From Bacillota bacterium (GTDB taxonomy: Bacteria > Bacillota > Clostridia > Christensenellales > Aristaeellaceae), in the NCBI GenBank assembly GCA_023416585.1, contig JAEZHM010000074.1, forward strand, positions 16,727-80,726: a stretch of 64,000 bases of DNA. The letters are read 5' to 3'. Shown in pieces: positions 52,937 to 61,223 of the stretch; within the stretch, counting starts at the first letter, position 1, and each line of letters opens with the position of its first letter. The translations under genes were made by a program, and so were the position numbers. The notes beneath the pieces were generated by a model, which searched no databases, was not told the origin of the DNA, and saw only the letters and a program-made list of their open reading frames with translations.

Positions 52937-53909
52937 ACTTTAGTCCCTCCCAGGCTTTGCGTATTTTTTGGATGCCCTTCACGCTCAGCCACTGGCTTTC
53001 TTCATAGCTGATGCGATGTATTTTATCAGGTGCGATTAGGTCTTTTTGAAAAGCATTCACACAAATGATGAACACATCCATAAACCGGTCGCGGCCATAG
53101 AGCACTACCTGATCTATTTGCCCGCGGAAAATAGGCGCGAAAGCCTGTATATCCGCTGCCATCAGCGCACCATACAGAAAGGACATCGCGCGGTCCGGAG
53201 CGGCCTTATACAGAACGTGAAGGATACGCGTCTCAAATAGCGCGCGGGTAAGGCCGGAATCCCGTGCTGTTTGAAAACCGGCCAGCACATCGCTTTCCGA
53301 TAATACAAAATCAGTAAGGTCGCACAGCGAGCTTTTCAGGATTGTGCTTTCCTTCAGCGCCCACAAAAGCTCGCCGCTCATGGTGGTCACGGCCCGTACG
53401 ATTTTACCCTTGTGGTAATGGATCAGCTTGTTGTGGGAGCCAAAGTGCAGGAAGAGGATGGAGCGGTCTTCCTCACAAGGGCCGATGGCCCCGAATACCT
53501 CCGTCTCTTCGCCCCTCATCATATCGGCTTCCCCTGGGGCTTCGCCTGTAAACCTTATGCCGGGTATGAAATGGAAGGGAATCTGGCTAACCGTGTCCAG
53601 GCGGCAGGTGTGCACACCCCTGGCCAGGTCGTAAAGCCCTGCGGGGGCCGGAATGTGGGGGATTTCCATCAGCCCGTTGGCGGATGTGATCATGCCGGAT
53701 GCGAAGATATCCCGGATGGCAAGCCCGCTTTTTGCTTGAAGCGCCTGAATTTCAGACTTGACCGCCTCAAAGAGCAACTCGTTTTGGCTGCCCTGTTTAT
53801 CTGCCGCGCCAATCCTTCGCTCGGTCCGGAGCACAACCTTTTCCCCGTCCAGCAAGGTGAAGCGCGTATTGGTGGTGCCCCCATCGATCAATAAGATACA
53901 ATCGCTCAT
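52926..53909 (-). CDS. dgoK: 2-dehydro-3-deoxygalactonokinase
   Basis: A 327-residue protein from ATG 53909. The N-terminal LLIDGGTTNTRFTLLDGEKV is the phosphate-binding loop of the DgoK/ASKHA fold, followed by FASGMITSANGLMEIPHIPA, EADMMRGEETEVFGA and ILFLHFGSHNKLIHYHKGKI. It phosphorylates 2-keto-3-deoxygalactonate made by DgoD; the product goes to DgoA, whose gene overlaps it. A 222-base gap with a MITE-like element separates it from dgoD. Confidence 0.92.
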   Translation of the reverse strand: MSDCILLIDGGTTNTRFTLLDGEKVVLRTERRIGAADKQGSQNELLFEAVKSEIQALQAKSGLAIRDIFASGMITSANGLMEIPHIPAPAGLYDLARGVHTCRLDTVSQIPFHFIPGIRFTGEAPGEADMMRGEETEVFGAIGPCEEDRSILFLHFGSHNKLIHYHKGKIVRAVTTMSGELLWALKESTILKSSLCDLTDFVLSESDVLAGFQTARDSGLTRALFETRILHVLYKAAPDRAMSFLYGALMAADIQAFAPIFRGQIDQVVLYGRDRFMDVFIICVNAFQKDLIAPDKIHRISYEESQWLSVKGIQKIRKAWEGLKYDV

Positions 53910-53973
53910 TGTAGTCTCATCCTTTTTGATACCTCTTGCTGTCCTGAAAATAACATTTGCTGCTGATGATTAA

Positions 53974-54106
53974 GACCTCCCCCAGCCTCCTTCGTCGGCA
54001 GCCCCCTCCAAGAGGGAGCCTTTTTAAGAGCCTCCTTTTTGGAGGTTCCGGAACGACACCCCTGCCTGTGGCAGAATAGTGCGGGGGGAGGAGACTGGGG
54101 GAGGTC
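53974..54106. repeat. MITE-like element with perfect 12-bp inverted ends inside the dgo operon
   Basis: The ends GACCTCCCCCAG (53974-53985) and CTGGGGGAGGTC (54095-54106) are perfect inverted repeats around about 109 bases with internal short stems (CTCCTTTTTGGAG). Half copies occur near 28885-28920 (CCTCCTTCGTCGGC) and 58757-58775 (GGAGACTGGGG). It lies between dgoD and dgoK and could reduce expression of the downstream genes. Confidence 0.75.
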
Positions 54107-54131
54107 GTAAGAATGCAGTATCAGGTATCTC

Positions 54132-55280
54132 TTACCATTCCGCGATGGTGCCGTCGTCGTTGCGCCACACGATGTTCTTCCAGTCGTGGCCAACTTTGTC
54201 CATCTCCCGCACCTTTTCTTCATCCACCTCAATGCCAAGGCCCGGCGCCGTGGGCAAAGCCACCGCTCCGTCCGCGTAGCGGAATACCGACGTGTCCTTC
54301 AAATAATCCAGCAAGTCGTTGCCCTTGTTGTAGTGGATGCCCAGGCTCTGCTCCTGGATGACGGCGTTGGGCGTGCAGGCGTCCAACTGCAGGCAGGCGG
54401 CTAAAGCGATGGGGCCAAGCGGGCAGTGGGGGGCTACCGTAACGTCATACGCTTCCGCCATGGCCGCGATTTTGCGACATTCCAGGATGCCGCCGGCGTG
54501 GGAAAGGTCGGGCTGGATGATGTTAACAATCCCCTGCTCGAATATCTTTTTGAAATCCCAGCGGGTGAACAGCCTCTCACCCGTTGCGATGGGCGTTGCG
54601 GTATAGGTGGCGATGATCTTGAAAGCCTCATAATTATCGCAAAGCACCGGCTCCTCGATGAACATCAGACGGTAGGGGTCCAGCGCCTTGGCAAGCACCT
54701 TGGCCATGGGCGTGTGCACCCGGCCGTGGAAATCCACCGCAATGCCAAAATCCTCCCCGCAGGCTTCCCGGATGGCCGCCACCCTTGATACCACGCCGTC
54801 CACCTTGCTGTTGGTATCCAGGTAATTCAGCCGCTCCGTGGCATTCATCTTGATGGCCGTGAACCCGGCCTTTTTCTTCTCCAGCGCTTCCTTGGCCACA
54901 TCGCCGGGGTTTTCGCCGCCGATCCAGGAATAAACGGCAATCTTCTCCCGGCAGGCGCCGCCCAAAAGCTCGTAGACCGGTACGCCCAGGGCCTTGCCCT
55001 TTATGTCCCACAGCGCCTGCTCGATGCCGGAGATGGCGGAGGTAAGAATCGGTCCGCCGCGGTAGAACCCGCCCCTATATAATACCTGCCATATATCCTC
55101 AATGCGCCTGGGGTCGGCGCCGATCAGATAACTGGAAAGCTCCTGCACGCAGGCCTTTACCGTCTCCGCCCGGCCCTCCACAATGGGCTCGCCCCAGCCA
55201 AATAGTCCGTCGTCCGTAGTGATCTTCAAAAACAGCCACCGCGGCGGGACCTTGAACAGCTCCAGCTTTGCTATCTTCAT
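54132..55280 (-). CDS. dgoD: D-galactonate dehydratase (enolase superfamily)
   Basis: A 382-residue protein; ATG 55280 is chosen for AAAGGAG and because it gives the usual DgoD length. The metal ligands Asp183, Glu209 and Glu235 (AVDFHGRVHT, MFIEEP, IATGERLFTR) and catalytic His185 and His285 (VAPHCPLGP) are all present, at the positions reported for the E. coli enzyme. It removes water from D-galactonate to give 2-keto-3-deoxy-D-galactonate. It is the first gene of the operon and follows a strong promoter and a palindromic operator. Confidence 0.93.
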   Translation of the reverse strand: MKIAKLELFKVPPRWLFLKITTDDGLFGWGEPIVEGRAETVKACVQELSSYLIGADPRRIEDIWQVLYRGGFYRGGPILTSAISGIEQALWDIKGKALGVPVYELLGGACREKIAVYSWIGGENPGDVAKEALEKKKAGFTAIKMNATERLNYLDTNSKVDGVVSRVAAIREACGEDFGIAVDFHGRVHTPMAKVLAKALDPYRLMFIEEPVLCDNYEAFKIIATYTATPIATGERLFTRWDFKKIFEQGIVNIIQPDLSHAGGILECRKIAAMAEAYDVTVAPHCPLGPIALAACLQLDACTPNAVIQEQSLGIHYNKGNDLLDYLKDTSVFRYADGAVALPTAPGLGIEVDEEKVREMDKVGHDWKNIVWRNDDGTIAEW

Positions 55281-55295
55281 ATAGACCGCTCCTTT

Positions 55296-55311
55296 GTTCG
55301 TATATACGAAC
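55296..55311. promoter_or_regulatory. Perfect 16-bp palindrome, probable operator of the dgo operon
   Basis: GTTCGTATATACGAAC is a perfect dyad between the predicted transcription start and the dgoD ribosome binding site. A repressor bound here would block elongation or initiation. The divergent IclR-family gene is the natural candidate regulator; binding is inferred. Confidence 0.7.
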
Positions 55312-55337
55312 TGAGTATTCATATAAGTATTGATTGA

Positions 55338-55366
55338 ACTATAGCATGGCGGATTTGGTTTGTCAA
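55338..55366 (-). promoter_or_regulatory. Sigma-A promoter of the dgo operon
   Basis: On the minus strand: TTGACA (55361-55366), a 17-base spacer, and TATAGT (55338-55343). This near-consensus promoter is placed 58 bases before dgoD, with the 16-bp palindrome in the leader. Confidence 0.8.
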
Positions 55367-55486
55367 TCAGGACTCTGGAATAGAGCAGGGCAAAAGCATT
55401 TGAATTCCATCTTTTCCCATGATTAATTCGTATTCTCCTCTTTGAATCCAGGGCCCGCAGGCCCTTGGTCGTTTCAAGGGGGATAT

Positions 55487-55549
55487 GGGGCGTGCAGGGG
55501 GGAGTTAAGGGGGGAAATCGAAATCCCCCCTACTCCCCCTTGCGTCCCC
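55487..55549. repeat. Long G/C-tract imperfect palindrome
   Basis: GGGGCGTGCAGGGGGGAGT pairs with ACTCCCCCTTGCGTCCCC, with an inner GGGGGGA/TCCCCCC stem, forming about 63 bases of imperfect hairpin between dgoD and the regulator gene. The runs of six G or C are unusual for this region. Confidence 0.65.
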
Positions 55550-55630
55550 GTTGTCCCGACACGGTATATCTAAGGCGTTTTAAACGCTTTTGGTACCGCT
55601 TTTAGGAGTATTTCGCCCCTGAGGGACGAC

Positions 55631-55665
55631 CAGGGCTTTCCGGTCGCCCTGGACCTTCGGAAGCA
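55631..55665. repeat. Dispersed hairpin repeat copy upstream of the IclR gene
   Basis: CAGGGCTTTCCGGTCGCCCT GGACCTTCGGAAG is a relative of the J-I repeat unit, with compensating changes that keep the stem (CAGGGC/GCCCTG instead of AAAGGGC/GCCCTTT). This suggests selection on the hairpin. Confidence 0.65.
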
Positions 55666-55694
55666 TCCTCTCTTTTGCTCATACATTCTAAATG

Positions 55695-55724
55695 TGACTT
55701 GTCTGCCGGGAGGTGGACTATAAT
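55695..55724 (+). promoter_or_regulatory. Candidate promoter of the IclR-family gene
   Basis: A perfect TATAAT (55719-55724) with TGACTT 18 bases upstream (55695-55700). It favours translation starts downstream of about 55740 rather than the TTG at 55724. Confidence 0.5.
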
Positions 55725-55786
55725 TGACTTGCACCAGAATTTGCCGTATGATGATGCAAAATCTACCCAATAAGGATGTACTTCAC

Positions 55787-56563
55787 ATGATGCAGCGTGA
55801 ACACCGCTCCACTGCGCGGGTACTGGATATTCTGGAGCTTATCGCCCAAAGCGGGGATGGGTATACTTTGAGCCAGCTGGCGGAAATGCTTCAAGCGCCC
55901 AAAAGCAGCCTGTCGCCCATTGTAAAAACACTGCGGGACAGGCACTTTTTAAGGTACAGCGGCGATTCCCTGCGCTATAAGATCGGCCCTAAATCGTACC
56001 AGGTAGGGATGCAGTTTGTGAACCGTACAAATATGCTGCAGTTGGTGGAAAGGGAGATGGACCTCATTGTCTCCCGCTGCCTGGAAACGGTGTTTTTCGC
56101 CATTTTGGACAGGGGAAATGTGATATATCTTTTAAAGAAGGATTCGCCCCAGGCCATCCGGATGATTGCCAATGCGGGGCTCAGCCTGCCGGCCTATGGC
56201 ACGGGCATCGGAAAAGCGCTTTTAATCGATCATAGCCTGAAGGAGCTCATGGCTGCCTATCCCGAGGGATTACAGCCCCTTACCCCCAACACCGTTACCG
56301 ATTTTCAAACCCTATATCATCAGCTGGCGGAGTTTAAAAAAGATGATGTTTCCTATGAGTGTGAGGAATCCAACAAGGATATCCGCTGCGTGGGCACAGC
56401 TTTAAGACGCAATGGCCAGATCATCGCCGCGCTGAGCGTGGCGATACCCGTTTTTCGCTGTGACGAGGAAAAACTGCATCTTAGCCGGGAGCTGCTCCTT
56501 CAAAGCAAGAAAAACCTGGAAGCGATCTTTCGGGATACGGAAGTGGATTTTCTCTCCCGTTGA
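55787..56563 (+). CDS. IclR-family transcriptional regulator
   Basis: A 258-residue protein; ATG 55787 is chosen because AAGGA lies 10 bases upstream and the promoter excludes earlier starts. The N-terminus REHRSTARVLDILELIAQ, then YTLSQLAEMLQAPKSSLSPI VKTL, is the winged helix. The C-terminal domain has MIANAGLSLPAYGTGIGKAL, YECEESNKDIRCVGTAL and IAALSVAIPVFR, as in IclR effector domains that bind sugar acids. It is divergent to dgoD and followed by a sugar isomerase, so it probably represses or activates the dgo genes in response to galactonate or a 2-keto-3-deoxy acid. Confidence 0.9.
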   Translation: MMQREHRSTARVLDILELIAQSGDGYTLSQLAEMLQAPKSSLSPIVKTLRDRHFLRYSGDSLRYKIGPKSYQVGMQFVNRTNMLQLVEREMDLIVSRCLETVFFAILDRGNVIYLLKKDSPQAIRMIANAGLSLPAYGTGIGKALLIDHSLKELMAAYPEGLQPLTPNTVTDFQTLYHQLAEFKKDDVSYECEESNKDIRCVGTALRRNGQIIAALSVAIPVFRCDEEKLHLSRELLLQSKKNLEAIFRDTEVDFLSR

Positions 56564-56593
56564 TCGATCCTTTTGATTATGAAGGCGAACAAT

Positions 56594-57334
56594 ATGAAAA
56601 TGTCGGTTTGCGTTGACGCGCTGTGGCCTAAAATTTCCTGCGAGGATGCCGCTGTTCTTGCCGCCGGGTGCGGGGCCGAAGCCATTGAGTTTTGGGGCTG
56701 GTGGGACAAGAACATGCACGCCGTCAAAAAGGCCTGTAAGGAAAGTGGCCTTGCCATTGCGGCCATATGCACCAGGTTTATAAGCCTTGTGGACGGGCAA
56801 GAGCAGGAAGCGTATTTGCAAGGCCTGAAAGAAACAGTTGATGCGGCCCGGGAGCTTCATTGCCGCACCATCATCTCCCAGGTGGGGAAGAAACTGATAG
56901 GTGTTCCCCGTGAAGTGCAGCGGTCGCAGCTGATAGACGGGCTGCGCAAGGCGGCGGAACTGATTTCCTTCCATGATATGCAGCTTGTGATCGAGCCGCT
57001 GAACACGCGTGTGGATCACAAGGGGTATTTTCTGTGGTCCTCAACGGAGGCAGCGCAGATTGTAAGGGAAGTAAACAGCCCGCAGATAAAGATGCTTTTT
57101 GACATCTACCACCAGCAGATCATGGAGGGCGATATACTTAGGCACATACAAGAAAACCTGGATTGCATCGGCCATATGCATTGCGCCGGCGTGCCGGGGC
57201 GGCACTCGCTGTTGGAGAGTGAACTGGATTATAGGTATGTCTTAAGGGCAATAGATACTATGGGATATGACGGATTTATTGGCCTGGAGCTGTTCACCGG
57301 CACGCCTGAGGAAGAAATTAGAAATTGGTGCTGA
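56594..57334 (+). CDS. Hydroxypyruvate isomerase-like sugar isomerase (TIM barrel)
   Basis: A 246-residue protein; ATG 56594 (MKMSVCVDALW) is preferred, with ATG 56579 possible. The AP-endonuclease-2/Hyi fold is indicated by GCGAEAIEFWGWWDKNM, QLVIEPLNTRVDHKGYFL (metal-ligand Glu), MLFDIYHQQIMEGDI (Asp/His), MHCAGVPGRHSL, and GFIGLELFTGTPEEE (last Glu). It would interconvert an aldose/ketose or hydroxypyruvate/tartronate semialdehyde. Linked to the IclR gene (30-base gap), it probably feeds a sugar acid into the same pathway. The exact substrate is not readable. Confidence 0.82.
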   Translation: MKMSVCVDALWPKISCEDAAVLAAGCGAEAIEFWGWWDKNMHAVKKACKESGLAIAAICTRFISLVDGQEQEAYLQGLKETVDAARELHCRTIISQVGKKLIGVPREVQRSQLIDGLRKAAELISFHDMQLVIEPLNTRVDHKGYFLWSSTEAAQIVREVNSPQIKMLFDIYHQQIMEGDILRHIQENLDCIGHMHCAGVPGRHSLLESELDYRYVLRAIDTMGYDGFIGLELFTGTPEEEIRNWC

Positions 57335-57412
57335 AATTACAGCTTTTTAAGAAAAGAAGAGCATTTATGTGCAACACCACGCTTTGGGTGTATAAGGTAA
57401 GCATCACCCGTA

Positions 57413-57501
57413 TGTCATCCTGAGGGCTCCGCCCGAAGGATCTTTCCTTTGGTATATGGTTTGCAGCAGAAGATCCTTCGGGCGGAGCCCTCAGGATGAC
57501 A
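57413..57501. repeat. Perfect 32-bp inverted repeat, MITE-like hairpin
   Basis: The left arm 57413-57444 (TGTCATCCTGAGGGCTCCGC CCGAAGGATCTT) is the exact reverse complement of 57470-57501, with a 25-base spacer. A half copy is at 52037-52070. The perfect arms suggest recent spread or selection for the hairpin. It also lies where the isomerase transcript ends and may terminate it. Confidence 0.85.
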
Positions 57502-57602
57502 CTCGCGGAGGGAAAGAAAGCCGAAGTCTTTTTTGTTTTTGAAATAGAATATTTTGTGATAAAATATACGTATGATGCGTGCCTTGGAAGGGGGGAGCCG
57601 GA

Positions 57603-58679
57603 TTGGCCAACTTGATAGACTATCTGACCTGGCGCGGGGATGTGCCTCTTGGCGCCATTCCCTTTAATGAAGTGGATAACCTGATCCTTTCGCAATTCTC
57701 GTATCTTGCCCTGGAGCACGCGCTGCCGGAGGGAGGGGAGATGATCGTGAAGGAGCTGGGCGATAAACTTGCGGACCGCCCGGAAGCCTTCTTTTATATC
57801 GAGCGGGAAAACAACAGGCTGATGCTGAGGCTCATGGCGGAAGGGGACCGCTTTTCCGGTATGAAAATATGCCTGTACCGCCACGAAACCGATGAGGAGC
57901 GGGAAAAGCAGTTTGCCGCCGTAACATTTTTACTTGCGGACGGCTCGGCCTTTGTTGCCTACCGGGGCACCGATAACACCATCGTGGGCTGGAAGGAGGA
58001 TTTCAACCTTTCCTTTGCCTGCCCGGTGCCGGCCCAGGTGGATGCGCTGGCCTATCTTTTGGAAGCCGCGAAAATGCATCCCGGCCTCTTGCGGGTGGGC
58101 GGCCATTCCAAGGGCGGCAACCTGGCGGTATACGCCGCCGCCCATGCCCCGGACCATGTGCAGGACAGAATCATGAACGTGTACAGCAACGACGGGCCGG
58201 GCATGGATGAAGCTACCTTTGCAAGCCCCGGCTACGCGCGGATCGAAACAAAGCTTCATTCCATCGTGCCCCAGTCCTCCGTGATAGGCATCCTTTTGCA
58301 GCATCCGGAGGATTATGTGGTGGTAAAGAGCAACGGCTTTGGCATCTTCCAGCACAACCCCTTTTCCTGGCAGGTTTTGCGCTGCGGCTTTGAAGTGATC
58401 GAGGAGCTTCGGCCTGGAAGCCGTCACTTGGACAAGGTGATGAATTCATGGCTGCAAAGCATGAGCAGTGAAGAGCGCATGACGTTGGTGGATACCATGT
58501 TCACGGCCTTAAACGCCACCCGCGCGGCCACCGTGGAAAACCTGGGCGAAGGGATACTGAAAAACGCCGCCGTCATGCTTTCCACGGTAAAGGGTATGGA
58601 CCCCGCCACCCGTAAACGCGTACGGCATATGGTGGGCGGGCTTTTAAGCGCAGCCGTGCAAAGGGGTACGCCGCGGTAA
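57603..58679 (+). CDS. Mbeg1-like (DUF2974) alpha/beta hydrolase-fold protein
   Basis: A 358-residue protein; TTG 57603 is chosen for GGAAGGGGGG upstream. The N-terminus MANLIDYLTWRGDVPLGAIP FNEVD and the middle FVAYRGTDNTIVGWKEDFNL, then RVGGHSKGGNLAVYAAAHA with nucleophile Ser169, follow the Mbeg1-like family, which is common in Firmicutes. NVYSNDGPGMDEATFASPGY and SSVIGILLQHPEDYVVVKS complete the family pattern. A lipase- or esterase-like activity is inferred; the substrate is unknown. Confidence 0.88.
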   Translation: MANLIDYLTWRGDVPLGAIPFNEVDNLILSQFSYLALEHALPEGGEMIVKELGDKLADRPEAFFYIERENNRLMLRLMAEGDRFSGMKICLYRHETDEEREKQFAAVTFLLADGSAFVAYRGTDNTIVGWKEDFNLSFACPVPAQVDALAYLLEAAKMHPGLLRVGGHSKGGNLAVYAAAHAPDHVQDRIMNVYSNDGPGMDEATFASPGYARIETKLHSIVPQSSVIGILLQHPEDYVVVKSNGFGIFQHNPFSWQVLRCGFEVIEELRPGSRHLDKVMNSWLQSMSSEERMTLVDTMFTALNATRAATVENLGEGILKNAAVMLSTVKGMDPATRKRVRHMVGGLLSAAVQRGTPR

Positions 58680-58813
58680 TACTCGTTTTGTACTTCGGGA
58701 CACTAAAATAATTCTTTCGGGGTGAATGTATAATTCATAGAGGGTACTGCCGACCTAGGAGACTGGGGGGAGGTCTACGGCATTAGCAGCGACGTGTCGT
58801 TTTCTGGGCGGTT

Positions 58814-59896
58814 TTATAGACTATCCGGGAATGGAACGCCATATTCCTTCCCGATAGCCTGTAAGGATGCTGCGACCTTGTCGGTGAGCGGAACGCCTTT
58901 TATTTCGCATTCCGCTTCTGACTCGTGTTCCTTGAGCCCCGCGTAGTACACGCGTTCGCAGCCCTCGGCCGGTTTTAAGGACTGCAACTGATCCAACAGT
59001 ACATCCATGTCATGTTTGAATTCGGTGGGATCGCGGAACACATCCAGGCGGATCGCCCCGAAAAAGTGGCAGACCCTGGCGGAAGTGGTTTCCAAGTCTT
59101 TTACCGCCATGCCGAACAGGCCGCCGCTTGTAACGGCCGTCATAATGTCTACCAGCACGGCCAGCCCGTAGCCCTTGTGGCCGCCGTACATTTCCCCCTC
59201 GCCGCCAAGGGGCAATAGTCCTCCGCCCTTCCTAAGCAGCATATCGTTAAGCAGGCCATGGGCATCCTTTGTCGTATGGCCGCTCCCGTCCACTGCCCAG
59301 CCGACCGGCAGTGGGTTTTCTTCCCTGTCGTATACTTCCACCTTTCCCCGCGTGACGCAGGTGGTGGCCATATCCAGCGTAAAAAGGCGGTCCTTGTTTG
59401 CGGGCACCGATACGGCGATGGGGTTGGTGCCGAACATAGCATCCCTGGCGAAGGTGGGTACGCCGAGCGCCGCGGTATTGGTCATGCAGATGCCGATCAT
59501 ATCCTGACGGGCGGCCATTTCCGCGTAATAGCCAGCAATGCCGAAATGGTTGGAATTGCGGATGGAGCAAAAACCAACGCCAAGGGAACGCGCCTTTGAT
59601 ATCACACCGGCCATGGATACCTTGCTCAGGTGCAGGCCCATAGCGCCGTTTGCGTCCAGCACCCGGGATACGGGTGTTTCCCGCAATACTTCAGGCATGA
59701 CTCCGCCCCGCATGTGACCCATGCGTATGCCGCTTACATAGCGTCCCATTCTGGCCACACCATGGCTTTGGATGCCCCTTGCGTCGGCTGCCACAAGGAT
59801 TTCGGCGGAATCCTGCGACTCTTCCTTTTCAATGCCAAGCTTCATGAAGATATCGCGGCAAAAATGTATTAGTTCTCTGCGGGCGATGCGGATCAT
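58814..59896 (-). CDS. Malate/lactate dehydrogenase family (Ldh2) oxidoreductase
   Basis: A 360-residue protein; ATG 59896 has AAGGGGAGTG upstream. Ldh2 family motifs: ARGIQSHGVARMGRYVSGIR, VGFCSIRNSNHFGIAGYYAE (catalytic His), MTNTAALGVPTFARDAMFGT NPIAVSVPA and TLDMATTCVTRGKVEVYDRE. The family reduces 2-keto acids with NAD(P)H and includes malate, ureidoglycolate, 2,3-diketogulonate and sulfolactate dehydrogenases. Next to the sugar-acid genes it probably handles a related 2-keto acid. The substrate cannot be read from sequence. Confidence 0.88.
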   Translation of the reverse strand: MIRIARRELIHFCRDIFMKLGIEKEESQDSAEILVAADARGIQSHGVARMGRYVSGIRMGHMRGGVMPEVLRETPVSRVLDANGAMGLHLSKVSMAGVISKARSLGVGFCSIRNSNHFGIAGYYAEMAARQDMIGICMTNTAALGVPTFARDAMFGTNPIAVSVPANKDRLFTLDMATTCVTRGKVEVYDREENPLPVGWAVDGSGHTTKDAHGLLNDMLLRKGGGLLPLGGEGEMYGGHKGYGLAVLVDIMTAVTSGGLFGMAVKDLETTSARVCHFFGAIRLDVFRDPTEFKHDMDVLLDQLQSLKPAEGCERVYYAGLKEHESEAECEIKGVPLTDKVAASLQAIGKEYGVPFPDSL

Positions 59897-60070
59897 GGTA
59901 TCACTCCCCTTGAACAAGATGATTGTTAGATATATATTTTGCCATATCTTTCAAACTTCCTCTTGACTTAGAGTTAACGTGAAGGATTATGATAACATTA
60001 ATCAAGTCCACAGGGCTTTATGTGGTGCTCCATGAGCCGCGTAAGCCCAAATTTCTAGGAGGAAGAATGC

Positions 60071-60991
60071 ATGAAAACGATACAATTGGGTGTTTCCAAT
60101 CTTAAGGTGCCGGTGATCGCGGTTGGCTGCATGCGCATCAACCGTTTGAGCAAACAGGAGGCGGAAAGCTTCGTTCAAACGGCCATCGATATCGGCGCCA
60201 ACTTCTTTGACCATGCGGATATCTATGGCGATGGCGTATGCGAGGAAGTATTTGCCGACGCCATCCATATGAACGCGTCGGTGCGCGAAAAGATCATGCT
60301 GCAGTCCAAGTGCGGCATCCGCAAGGGCGTGGCTTTTGACTTTTCCAAGGAACACATTTTAAAGTCGGTGGATGGCAGCTTAAAGCGCCTGAAAACCGAT
60401 TATCTGGATGTGCTGCTTCTGCACCGCCCCGACGCGCTGGTGGAGCCCCAGGAGGTGGCCGAGGCTTTCGACAAACTGCAAACAAGTGGCAAGGTCCGCC
60501 ATTTCGGCGTTTCCAACCAAAACCCCATGCAGATGCAATTGCTCAAAAAATCCGTCAAGCAGCCCATTGTGGCCAACCAGCTGCAATTGAGCATCACCAA
60601 TGCAACTATGATCTCCCAAGGACTGCATGTGAATATGCTGGATAATACCGCTGTAAACAGGGATGGTAGCGTGCTGGATTTCTGCCGCTTGAATGATATC
60701 ACCATTCAGCCCTGGTCTCCCTTCCAGTTTGGTTTCTTCCAAGGCGTATTCTTGGACAATCCCGACTTCCCCAAACTGAATGCAAAGGTCAATGAAATTG
60801 CCGCCAAGTATAGCGTAACAAACACTACCATTGCCATCGCCTGGCTTTTGCGCCATCCTGCCAAAATGCAGCCCGTGACTGGCACCATGAATGTGGAACG
60901 CTTGAAGGACTGTGCCAAAGCAGCTGATATTAGGCTCACCCGTGAGGAATGGTACGAAATCTATCTGGCCGCCGGCAACGATCTGCCGTAA
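60071..60991 (+). CDS. Aldo/keto reductase
   Basis: A 306-residue protein from ATG 60071 behind AGGAGGAAG. The catalytic tetrad is visible: Asp/Tyr in FFDHADIYGDG, Lys in IMLQSKCGIRKG, His in DVLLLHRPDAL. FGVSNQNPMQMQLLKKSV, NQLQLSITN and PWSPFQFGFFQG match the YdhF-like subfamily. It reduces aldehydes or ketones with NADPH. It is divergent to the Ldh2 gene and has a strong terminator. It may act on an intermediate of sugar-acid metabolism or in detoxification. Confidence 0.9.
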   Translation: MKTIQLGVSNLKVPVIAVGCMRINRLSKQEAESFVQTAIDIGANFFDHADIYGDGVCEEVFADAIHMNASVREKIMLQSKCGIRKGVAFDFSKEHILKSVDGSLKRLKTDYLDVLLLHRPDALVEPQEVAEAFDKLQTSGKVRHFGVSNQNPMQMQLLKKSVKQPIVANQLQLSITNATMISQGLHVNMLDNTAVNRDGSVLDFCRLNDITIQPWSPFQFGFFQGVFLDNPDFPKLNAKVNEIAAKYSVTNTTIAIAWLLRHPAKMQPVTGTMNVERLKDCAKAADIRLTREEWYEIYLAAGNDLP

Positions 60992-61092
60992 CCGGATAGC
61001 TTCTTCGCCACACATGAAGAGTTGTTTTCTCACTAGTGCTTTTAGGGAATCATCGAAAAACACACAAACGTAAATATATATGCAACTTCAAG

Positions 61093-61137
61093 CAATTCAA
61101 GCGCGACGGTTAAGCCGTTTGTGCTTGAATTGTTTTC
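61093..61137 (+). terminator. Intrinsic terminator of the aldo/keto reductase gene
   Basis: Outer stem CAATTCAAGC/GCTTGAATTG (61093-61102 with 61123-61132), inner stem ACGG/CCGT, followed by TTTTCC. Confidence 0.75.
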
Positions 61138-61223
61138 CAATAAAGTATAAAATGAAAAATGATTGTATTGGAAAAATTAATTAGAGCCTTCAAAGATGCA
61201 CAATAATTGGATTTGGTGATTTA

